Below, piece after piece: positions 46,004 to 54,900 of a stretch of DNA of 64,000 bases. Numbering within the stretch: position 1 is the first letter of the stretch; every line of letters begins with the position of its first letter. The stretch is taken from contig NZ_LT629797.1 of NCBI RefSeq assembly GCF_900106015.1, positions 310,001-374,000 of the forward strand, in the 5' to 3' direction. This stretch comes from Pseudomonas sihuiensis (GTDB lineage: Bacteria; Pseudomonadota; Gammaproteobacteria; Pseudomonadales; Pseudomonadaceae). The notes below the pieces were generated by a model. The model ran no database searches. It was not told where the DNA came from and saw only the letters and a list, made by a program, of their open reading frames with translations. A program made the position numbers and the translations under genes.

Positions 46004-46021
46004 GGATCAAGGTATTGATCC
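46004..46021. promoter_or_regulatory. Dyad in the AhpD-like gene upstream region
   Basis: GGATCAAGGTATTGATCC is a perfect inverted repeat with 7-bp arms. It is surrounded by AATTAA repeats at 45987, 45996 and 46022 in an AT-rich stretch. Candidate operator; no adjacent regulator gene survives. Confidence 0.45.
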
Positions 46022-46098
46022 AATTAAAGGCTTAATCAATGGTCCACTGTGCGGGGCGTTGTGGCTTTTGATGCCGTGTGGAGCGGCTGCTATCGGCC

Positions 46099-47703
46099 GA
46101 TTCTGTTGAAAAAGTAGCTTCAGCGGCAGCCTGCCGATCACGTGTGCCTGCTGTCGAAGTGGCTGCAAGCCACTTCAAGTTGTCTTCCGGCGTTTCGCTG
46201 AGCGTCCTTGCTCAGGTTTGGGGGGTAATTTGAGGGTTTCTGCTTGCAGCAGGCGTACCTATCCCGTTAATGGTGGCCCTTGAGGCAAAAGCTTGGCCAT
46301 GCGTCGCAGGTTCTGCACCGTCGCCGCCAAAGTGAATTCGTCAGTGGCACCTGTCAGGCCACGCAGTCGTAAACGGTCGAGTTTCATGATCCGTTTGAGG
46401 TGGGCGAAAAGCATCTCCACCTTCTTTCGTTCGCAGCGAGAGACGAGGTACTCCGGTGTCTTGGCGATGCGTCGAGCCACGTCGCGGGCAGCCTCATGGA
46501 TGCTGCGGACGATCTTCCGACTTGGCGTGTTGGGACAGCATTTCGCTTTCAACGGGCAGGTGGCGCAGTCGGTTTGGCTGGAGCGATAAATGATGGTGTT
46601 GGCCTTGGTCACCCGCGATCTTTTATGGGTGAAGGCGCGCCATTCACTGCGTAGTGGTTTACCGGCTGGGCAGCGGTATTCATTGGCTTCCTGATTCCAG
46701 TGAAAGTCGTTACTGGAGAGGCTGTCGTCCTTGCGCTCGGTCTTGTCCCACACCGGCACATGCGGCTCGATGTCCTTTTCTTCGACCATCCAGGCCAGCA
46801 TCGGGGCGGTGCCATAAGCGGTATCGCCGATAAGGCGTTCCGGTGTGAGATCGAACTGCGCTTCGACACGTTCGACCATCGTCCTGGTCGAATCGACTTC
46901 GGCGGTACGGTGCGCCGGGGTAGCTTCCACGTCCATGATCACACCGTGCTCAGTGTCGATCAGGTAATTCGTGGAGTAGGCAAAAAAGGCCGGCCCACCT
47001 GGCGCTGCTGTCCAACGGGACAGAGGATCGGTGAGCGAAATTTTCTTGGGAAGAGTTTCTGCCAGCGCCTCTTCATCAAGGGCTTCGAGGTACTCGCGCA
47101 CTGCGCGGCTGCTGAGCTTTGGATCGTTCCAATCGACCTCATCACCCGCCACGCCACGTTGGCGGCTAGCGTCGGCCTTGATGATGCTGGCGTCCACAGC
47201 GAAGCCTTCGCCTTTGACCAGTCCGGTCGCCATGCAGCGGCGCAGCACTTCATTGAACAACCAGCGGAACAGATCGCTGTCGCGGAAACGTCCATGGCGA
47301 TTCTTTGAGAAGGTGGAGTGATTGGGTACTTCGTCTTCCAGACCCAACCGGCAGAACCAGCGATAGGCCAAGTTCAGGTGCACCTCTTCGCACAATCGCC
47401 GCTCGGAACGGATGCCATAGCAGTAGCCAACGACCAGCATGCGCACCATTAATTCCGGGTCAATCGAGGGTCGCCCGATGGGGCTATAGAAATCCGCCAG
47501 GTAGGCGCGCAGATCACTGAGATCCAGGCACTGATCGATGCTACGCAGGAGATGCTGGGCTGGGACGTGATCTTCCAGGTTGAACGAGTAGAACAGGCGA
47601 TGCTGTCCTCCCGGTAACTGTCCCATCATGCTGTTTGCCCCCACGCTCGCTGACAGAGCAATTTTGCCAACGGCATGGGGTGACAGCTACTTTTTCAACA
47701 GAG
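46099..47703. mobile_element. IS1182-family insertion sequence, complete
   Basis: A single transposase gene flanked by inverted repeats: TCTGTTGAAAAAGTAGCT (46102-46119) and its complement at 47685-47702. Extended by the flanking GGCC(G)A, 24 of 25 positions match. TCGGCC occurs just outside both ends (46093-46098 and 47704-47709), which may be a target duplication. Because it is partly palindromic, the exact ends are uncertain by a few bases. Joining the flanks rebuilds a hairpin, GGCTGCT...AGCAGCC. Confidence 0.88.
46259..47629 (-). CDS. IS1182-family transposase
   Basis: A 456-residue DDE transposase, intact. The N-terminal DUF772 domain has PSIDPELMVRMLVVGYCYGIRSERR, and the catalytic domain carries Asp residues in VDASIIKADASRQRG and LIGDTAYGTAPM, with Glu in CERKKVEMLFAHLKRI. 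The Cys-rich stretch TDCATCPLKAKCCP is typical. ATG 47629 is the most likely start; GTG 47644 is possible. An intact frame with matching ends suggests the element may be active. Confidence 0.93.
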   Translation of the reverse strand: MMGQLPGGQHRLFYSFNLEDHVPAQHLLRSIDQCLDLSDLRAYLADFYSPIGRPSIDPELMVRMLVVGYCYGIRSERRLCEEVHLNLAYRWFCRLGLEDEVPNHSTFSKNRHGRFRDSDLFRWLFNEVLRRCMATGLVKGEGFAVDASIIKADASRQRGVAGDEVDWNDPKLSSRAVREYLEALDEEALAETLPKKISLTDPLSRWTAAPGGPAFFAYSTNYLIDTEHGVIMDVEATPAHRTAEVDSTRTMVERVEAQFDLTPERLIGDTAYGTAPMLAWMVEEKDIEPHVPVWDKTERKDDSLSSNDFHWNQEANEYRCPAGKPLRSEWRAFTHKRSRVTKANTIIYRSSQTDCATCPLKAKCCPNTPSRKIVRSIHEAARDVARRIAKTPEYLVSRCERKKVEMLFAHLKRIMKLDRLRLRGLTGATDEFTLAATVQNLRRMAKLLPQGPPLTG

Positions 47704-47941
47704 TCGGCCAGAAGCAGCCCTTCGCCCAAGGCAGCTACCGACCAGTAGCGACGTTTGGTTCCGGAAAAACAAATTCGTCCCCTAAAGCCGGGGCGGCAGT
47801 GGTCTGTCAAAGCTGTTTAAAGAAGAGTACGCATGCTGCCATCTGTCGGTACGAACCAGATGACATGCACCTTGGCAGAGGCTATTTTGAAGCTCTCCTT
47901 GGGACAACTGAGGGTGAATACAGCGCCAAATAGGGGTGACC

Positions 47942-48922
47942 ATGGCTTCGAAATACACGTTGCTTAGCGAAAAAAGCGTTAGGGCTGCAGTCCAAGATGG
48001 CGTTTTCACCTCTAAAACCGTGGACATAGTTCGTGACGCCAATAATTCATTTGTACGCCATCTCGAACGTCAGGATACTCCAACAATCCCTTCCTCAGTT
48101 GTTCAGATTCACAATAATTATATCTATGAAGCGGACACATCGAAATACCTAAGTGCTGTTATCGACATTCAAAACAAATACATAACTGGCGAGCTTAAAA
48201 TAAAATATGACGAGGTTATAGTTGGTCTGACTGCTTATCAAGAACAAGGCAGTGATCTGGATCTTTTAAATACAGACGCTAGAAAGTCCTTGTCTGCTTT
48301 TGGTGAGCGAAGTTCTCAGATTCTTTCACCTCAAAGCAACGAACCTTACCTTGATGACGCAAGCCTTGAAGTTTTAGACTCATATACAAATTTAATTTTT
48401 GTTTATGTGATGAGTGGCTTTTGGCGTTTCAGGTCTGGATTCTCGAAGGACTCAGTGGCCACGAATAAGCTTGACACGCTCGATTCAGAGGTTCGATCCC
48501 TTTACTCATGGTTACTTCAAAACGGAAAAGACTATGAGAATCAGATAGGTAAATCGGTATATGCCTACATTCTCCTAGAGAAACCTGAAGAAATCGAGGT
48601 CATCAGTCAGCTTGTTGAATATGATAATCGCTATAGCTCAGCGCTCGATGTTGTTAAGTCATTCTCGCTGAAGTGTATTGATCGCAAGGGCTGGAGCGAG
48701 CCTTACAAGGTAAGCAGGCTGCCAAATGATACTTGGGGCGAGGATCGCTTGAGGGTTGCGCTGAAGCTCCACGACATCCTAAACAAGATAAGTAACATTC
48801 GTAGTGTTATTGATGAGCTTAAAGCCGTAGGTGAAATCAAGGTATCCGATATCTTGCTGGACGGTGAGTACCTTGACTCTCCCTTGTCGCTGTTCCGAAT
48901 TGAAAATAAGCCGGATGTCTGA
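47942..48922 (+). CDS. Low-GC protein of unknown function
   Basis: A 326-residue protein starting at ATG 47942 (AGGGG upstream). Its codon use is clearly unlike the neighbours: many AAT, AAA, TTA, AGA and ATA codons, so it was acquired. It has no signal peptide and no clear membrane helix; a hydrophobic patch, SYTNLIFVYVMSGFWRF, lies near residue 150. It is rich in Ser, Asp and Lys. I recognise no domain. It begins 233 bp from the IS end and is closed by its own terminator, so it is a single-gene cargo. Confidence 0.8.
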   Translation: MASKYTLLSEKSVRAAVQDGVFTSKTVDIVRDANNSFVRHLERQDTPTIPSSVVQIHNNYIYEADTSKYLSAVIDIQNKYITGELKIKYDEVIVGLTAYQEQGSDLDLLNTDARKSLSAFGERSSQILSPQSNEPYLDDASLEVLDSYTNLIFVYVMSGFWRFRSGFSKDSVATNKLDTLDSEVRSLYSWLLQNGKDYENQIGKSVYAYILLEKPEEIEVISQLVEYDNRYSSALDVVKSFSLKCIDRKGWSEPYKVSRLPNDTWGEDRLRVALKLHDILNKISNIRSVIDELKAVGEIKVSDILLDGEYLDSPLSLFRIENKPDV

Positions 48923-48932
48923 TCCGGCTTTC
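48908..48932 (+). terminator. Hairpin terminator overlapping the stop of the low-GC gene
   Basis: AAGCCGGAT and ATCCGGCTT are perfect 9-bp arms with a 5-base loop. The stop TGA (48920-48922) lies in the loop and first right-arm base. The T run is short; AAAATA precedes it. Confidence 0.65.
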
Positions 48933-49184
48933 ATACCTGAAGATTAGTGGTTGTACTTGTACCACACCTGCCTAGCTGCTGCGGTACACCACATTTCCTT
49001 GAACACCTCTAACTTGGGAAATTCCCAAACCCTGGCATTCAAGAGCAGACATCCTCAACATACTCCAGGTCAGCCAGCTCATCCAGCAAATTACCTCAAT
49101 GAACTCAGCAAGCTCATCAATCCTTTTACGCTCGTAAACGAGGTCATTGTGGTGGTTTTCCCCGGACACCCCGATAGGTGGAAA
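48933..49184. other. Non-coding stretch in accessory region
   Basis: No gene is supported here. A 15-base dyad TTGGGAA-A-TTCCCAA lies at 49014-49028. A 72-codon minus-strand frame (48972-49190) has no ribosome binding site and no recognisable family; it could be a remnant. TGGTTTTCCCCGG near 49151 may be an old IS end. Confidence 0.5.
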
Positions 49185-49749
<565 letters not shown>

Positions 49750-49971
49750 ATGAACCAACGACGAGTGAACTTGACCTTGGCAATGCCTCGGTGCGGGTAT
49801 TGCGGATCCTTCTGGGCGCCACCGGAAGGCGTCAACGCACGCAACGCCTTTTGTCCGCAATGTGCCGAGGCGCGTCGCGACATCGTGCGTGCGCATTTTC
49901 AGCTTATGCCCATCACGGCTGATGATGGCATGGATGGATACTTACTGCCCCGCTCCTTGGGAGCGGGCTGA
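49750..49971 (+). CDS. Small zinc-ribbon protein of unknown function
   Basis: A 73-residue protein with four Cys in two CxxC pairs, Cys15/Cys18 (PRCGYCGS) and Cys35/Cys38 (AFCPQCAE), the geometry of a zinc ribbon. GGAGG lies 7 bases before ATG 49750, supporting translation. It is high GC, unlike the gene at 47942. It is convergent with the kinase operon. Function unknown; zinc ribbons of this size are often DNA-binding or adaptor proteins on mobile elements. Confidence 0.6.
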   Translation: MNQRRVNLTLAMPRCGYCGSFWAPPEGVNARNAFCPQCAEARRDIVRAHFQLMPITADDGMDGYLLPRSLGAG

Positions 49972-50028
49972 TCATAGGCATTGTCTTCGGACTCGACTTT
50001 TGGGGCCTGGGGGCTGAGGCAGGTAGGC

Positions 50029-51066
50029 TCACTTGCACTTAGCGAAGAATGTCTCCATCTCCTTCACGGCTAGTTTCCCGCCAACGACGCCACCCGATCC
50101 ACCCAGGGTCTTCTTCCTGCCAGCATCCAACGGCTGGCTCCACGCCTGCCAATCATGTTGTCTCGGTGAGATGCGATCCCACTTTACGACGACTAGACGC
50201 TTACCAACTTGCCGCTCCCAGCGTACGCCTTGCGCTGACACGTCAGTAACCGTCCACTCTGGGGTAATTGGCAATCGCCCGATTGCATCCAGGGCCTCGT
50301 TGGCTGTCTGGAACCGAGCAGCTGGCTCATCGCACAGCATCTTGCGTATGGTTCGTCGCCACGCCGTCGGTACATGAGGGAGCCACTTAAGCCGATCGGC
50401 AAAGGCTCCATCCCTGACGGTGTCCCTGGGGCGGCCGACTTCTGAGTCATACCATTGTTTGCCATGCAGTAACCGGTAGAGTGTCATGCCCAACGCCCAA
50501 ATGTCCGTTCTGGCACTGGTACCTGAGCCATGCCAAACCTCGAATGCGATGTGATCACGGTAGCCTGCCTGATCTGCATACCCGAGCAAGAGATCGTCAG
50601 TCACAAGTCCAAAGTCGCCAAGCAACGCGACGCCGGTGTGGTCGATCAAGATGTTTCCAGGCTTGATGTCGCGATGCAGCATCCCGCGAGCGTGCAAAGC
50701 GCTTAGCCCAAGCAAGACTTCGGTCGCGGCTTTGCGGACGGAGGACAGCGTCATAGGCCCTATCTCGTAGGCGCTCATCAACGATCCGCCTGCGCAGTGC
50801 GCCATGACAAAGTGGATAGAATCGCCTTCCTCACTGATGTGGTACACCTGCACCACATTTCGGTGCGTGGCTTTTGAAAGGAACTGTGCTTCGGCCAAGA
50901 AGCCGCGTTTGTGCTTCTGCCAATCTGCATCGGTGTGGGTGGGCTTGCGGGAAAGGACCTTTACCGCCACCCGACCGTGGACATTGTCGTCACCCTGGAA
51001 CACTTCACCGAAATGCCCATTGCCTAGCTTCGCGCCGATGACGAGCTTCGGGAGTATTGCAGTCAC
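50029..51066 (-). CDS. Eukaryotic-type Ser/Thr protein kinase
   Basis: A 345-residue soluble kinase. Glycine loop GNGHFG (15-20), ATP Lys36 in VAVKVL, catalytic loop HRDIKPGN (131-138) with Asp133, and DFG at 151-153 are all intact, so it should be active. The APE position reads FEVW and is non-canonical. The kinase lobe ends near residue 265; the last 80 residues are an unassigned domain rich in Trp and Lys ending in GGSGGVVGGK. No membrane helix or PASTA repeats. It overlaps the upstream gene by 4 bp (ATGA), so the two are one operon. Confidence 0.9.
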   Translation of the reverse strand: MTAILPKLVIGAKLGNGHFGEVFQGDDNVHGRVAVKVLSRKPTHTDADWQKHKRGFLAEAQFLSKATHRNVVQVYHISEEGDSIHFVMAHCAGGSLMSAYEIGPMTLSSVRKAATEVLLGLSALHARGMLHRDIKPGNILIDHTGVALLGDFGLVTDDLLLGYADQAGYRDHIAFEVWHGSGTSARTDIWALGMTLYRLLHGKQWYDSEVGRPRDTVRDGAFADRLKWLPHVPTAWRRTIRKMLCDEPAARFQTANEALDAIGRLPITPEWTVTDVSAQGVRWERQVGKRLVVVKWDRISPRQHDWQAWSQPLDAGRKKTLGGSGGVVGGKLAVKEMETFFAKCK

Positions 51067-51539
51067 TTACGACTCCTCGCGGCAATCACCTGCATCGCGG
51101 CTTCGCGGCTACCTTTTCTTAGCTTGCCGCCCTCCACATTGGCATCCCAAAAGCCGTCGTCCTTGACGTACTCATCGACCTTACGATCGCCGAATGTACG
51201 ACTGATCTGGGCCTTCTTCAGTACCTTCGTCTCGCATACCGAAGCGCAGGCGGCGATGATCACACCTCGAAGCTCTGCGCTTTCGAGGAGGCTAAGCTTC
51301 GCAGCGGCTTGTGGGAGTGCACTTGCCTTGATCACGGCTTTGGCAATCTTGTTCTCCCGCAAGTAGTCACCACAACGTTGAAACATCGTGGCATAGGCTG
51401 CACCGCGATCACCTTTGGCAAGGTTCCAAGTCGCGTCCATGACGATCGTGATGGGCTCATCAGCGTCGTCCGGGATCTCCGTATCGATGACAATGATGTC
51501 CTCACCTGCAACAACAAACCCCACGCAACGAGATCCCAT
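51063..51539 (-). CDS. Small protein paired with the kinase, possible RNase H/RuvC-like fold
   Basis: A 158-residue protein, first gene of the kinase operon. It starts VGFVVAGEDIIVIDTE, a beta-hairpin pattern like the first strands of RNase H-fold proteins, continues with an alternating helix/strand layout (KAVIKASAL, AELRGVIIAACAS) and ends with a helix SREAAMQVIAAR. Candidate acidic residues are Glu13, Asp35 and the final-helix Glu, but the Glu of RuvC's second motif is not obvious. The fold is inference from pattern only. No signal peptide or membrane helix. Confidence 0.7.
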   Translation of the reverse strand: MGSRCVGFVVAGEDIIVIDTEIPDDADEPITIVMDATWNLAKGDRGAAYATMFQRCGDYLRENKIAKAVIKASALPQAAAKLSLLESAELRGVIIAACASVCETKVLKKAQISRTFGDRKVDEYVKDDGFWDANVEGGKLRKGSREAAMQVIAARSRK

Positions 51540-51926
51540 TCAGGTATATCCTGTATCAGCGGTTGAAAGTCTGTAACGGTAACCGAGCCCGTAACGAGGC
51601 GTCGAGTTCACAAGAATACTTCTTCATTGTGCAGGCTTCGGGTTCGGTCAGAGAGATCTGCTTGCCCGGTGTTTTGATGAGCTGGGACTCAATACCTTGA
51701 TGGTGTCTGAGTTTCCCTTGAGTTCGCTTGAGACAAGGCCCGATTTCCCATAGATCCTCAAACCATCAAGGATGGCCAGCTAAGTCGCGGCTGATCAGTC
51801 CGCTTCTGGCCGAAACCCGCCGCTCCATTACGCCTTATCTTCACGCTCTTCCGCTGCGGCATAGCCTGCCCGCCCCACGCTGTAATCTGCGACAATCCCG
51901 CCTTTGCCCTGATTGCCCCGATCTAG
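51540..51926. other. Divergent intergenic region, accessory/core junction
   Basis: 387 bp between the kinase operon and hrpA; it must hold both promoters. GACAAT near 51891 is a weak -10 candidate for hrpA. I see no gene, repeat or attachment site. Confidence 0.5.
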
Positions 51927-54900
51927 ATGACTGACCTCGCCACGCTGCAGAAGAACCTCGACCACGTCATGATCGCCGAGCGCCATCGCTTGCGCCGGCA
52001 GTTGCATGAGCTGCAGAAGCATCCAGATGAGGCCAAGCTGGCGCAGTGGTTGGAGCGTTTTCAGGCGTCCAGCGACAAGGTGGCGGCTCGGCGTAGCAGC
52101 ATCCCCGTGATGCGCTACGACGATGCGCTGCCGATTGCCGCCAAGCGCGACGAGATCAAGGCCGCGCTGGAGAAGAGCCAGGTGGTGGTGATCGCCGGTG
52201 AGACCGGTTCGGGCAAGACCACGCAGTTGCCGAAGATCTGTCTGGAGATTGGTCGGGGTGTGCATGGGCTGATTGGCCATACCCAACCGCGCCGCCTGGC
52301 AGCGCGCAGTGTGGCGACTCGGGTAGCGGAAGAGATCGGCACGCCGCTGGGCGAGCTGGTCGGTTATCAGGTGCGGTTCGAGGATCAGAGCAAGGACGGC
52401 ACGCTGATCAAGCTGATGACCGACGGCATCCTGCTCGCCGAAACCCAGCACGACCGCTTTCTGGAAAAGTACGACACGATCATCGTCGACGAGGCGCATG
52501 AGCGCAGCCTCAATATCGACTTCCTGCTCGGCTATCTGAAGACCCTGCTGCCGCGTCGCCCGGATCTGAAGTTGATCATCACCTCGGCGACCATCGATCT
52601 GGAGCGTTTCAGCAAACACTTCAACGACGCGCCTATCATCGAGGTATCTGGCCGCACCTATCCGGTGGAAACCTGGTATCGCCCGCTGGCGGCGGAGGTG
52701 GACGAGGAGGGCGAGCGCCTGCTCGATGACCTGTCCATCGACCAGGGCATTCTCGCTGCGCTGGATGAGATCGCCGAGCACGAGCGCAACGTGGGCCAGC
52801 GCCCCGGCGACGTGCTGGTGTTCCTGCCCGGCGAGCGCGAGATTCGTGAGGCGGCGGAGGTGCTGCGCAAGGCCAACCTGCGCCTGACTGAGGTGCTGCC
52901 GTTGTATGCACGGCTGACGCCGGCCGAGCAGCAGAAGATTTTCGCGCCCATGGCCGGGCGCAAGATCGTGCTGGCCACCAACGTCGCGGAAACCTCGCTG
53001 ACCGTGCCGGGTATCCGCTACGTGATCGACAGCGGCACCGCACGCATCAGCCGCTATAGCTACCGCGCCAAGGTACAGCGCCTGCCCATCGAGCCGGTGT
53101 CGCAGGCCAGCGCCAACCAGCGCAAGGGCCGCTGCGGCCGGGTCGAGCCGGGTATCTGCATTCGTTTGTACAGCGAGGAAGATTTTCTCGGGCGCCCTGA
53201 ATTTACCGACCCGGAGATTCTGCGCACCAACTTGGCGGCGGTGATTCTGCAGATGCTGCACCTGCGTTTGGGCAGCATCGAGGACTTCCCCTTTATCGAG
53301 CCGCCAGATGGCAAGGCCATCAGCGACGGCTTCAACCTGTTGCAGGAGCTGTCGGCGGTCAATCGCGAAAGCCAGCTCACGCCCATCGGCCGGCAACTGG
53401 CGCGCCTGCCCATCGACCCGCGCCTGGGGCGCATGGTGCTGGAAGGCGCCAAGCAGGGCAGCCTGGAGGAAATCCTTATCGTTGCCGCCGCGCTGTCGGT
53501 GCAGGATCCGCGCGAGCGACCGATGGATCGCCAGCAGGCCGCCGACCAGGCGCACGCGCAGTGGAAGGATGTCGATTCGGACTTCGCCGCGCTGATCAAC
53601 CTGTGGCGCGGTTTTGAGGAAAAACGCCAGGAGCTGGGCAGCAACCCGCTGCGCACCTGGTGCAAGAAGAACTTCCTCAACTACATGCGCCTGCGCGAAT
53701 GGCGCGATGCGCACCGGCAACTGGTGCTAATCGCCCGTGATCTGCAACTGATGGGCAAGGGCAGCCAGAGCCGCTCGGAGGCGCAGGGCGAGCAAACGGC
53801 TAACACGCCGCAGCCGACCAAGGACACCCGTGTCAACGCCATCGCCCGCCAGCAGGCCGAAGCCAGTGAGGCGGCGGTGCGGGCGAAGAATTACGCCGCC
53901 GTGCACAAGGCGATTCTCGCCGGCCTGCTCAGCCAGATCGGCCAGAAGACCGAGGAGGGCGACTACCTCGGCGCGCGCCAGCGGCGTTTCTGGATTCACC
54001 CGTCGAGTGTGATCGGGCGCAAGAAGCCCAACTGGATCATGGCCGCTGAGCTGGTGGAAACCACCAAGCTGTTCGCCCGTATGGTGGCGAAGATCGAGCC
54101 GGACTGGATCGAGCCGCTGGCCGGCCACCTGGTGAAGAAGAACCATCTGGAACCGCACTGGGAGAAGAAGCGCGGCCAGGTGGTGGCGTACGAGCAGGTC
54201 ACCCTGTACGGCATGATCATCGTCGGTCGCCGCCCGGTGCATTACGGCCCCATCGACCCGCCTGTTTCGCGCGAGATGTTCATTCGCGAGGGGCTGGTGC
54301 GCGGCGAGATCAACAGCCGCGTGCGCTGCCTGACCGCCAACCGCCAGTTGCTCGAACGTCTCGACGAGCTGGAGGCCAAGTCGCGTCGCCGCGACATTCT
54401 CGCCGACGAGGAAACCCTGTTCGGCTACTACGATGCGCGTATCCCGCAGGACATCTACCAGGCTGCTAGTTTCGAGAGCTGGTACAAGAAAGGCAGCGCC
54501 GCCGACCCGCAGCTGTTGATCATGCGTGAGGAAGACGCCCTGGCTCGCGATGCCAAGGAAGTCACCGCCGCGCAGTACCCGGACACCTTGCGCATTGGCG
54601 AGCTGCAATTGCCGCTGAGCTATCACTTCGAGCCCAACCACCCGCGTGACGGCGTGACCCTGCGCGTGCCGGCGCCGCTGCTGCCGCAACTGCCGCCCGA
54701 GCGCCTTGAATGGCTGGTGCCGGGGCTGCTGGAGGCCAAGTGCATCGCCCTGGTGCGCGGCCTGCCCAAGGCGCTGCGCAAGAACTTCGTGCCGGTGCCG
54801 GACTTCGTTGGTGCGGCGCTGGACAAGCTGGTGTTTGGCCAGGGCTCGTTGCCGCAGGCGCTGGGGCATGAACTGCTGCGCATGACTGGCGCGCGGGTGT

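Noticed and set aside
50029..51066. Kinase as part of a type VI secretion cluster (PpkA-like)
   Set aside because: No secretion genes, no membrane helix and no phosphatase partner are nearby.
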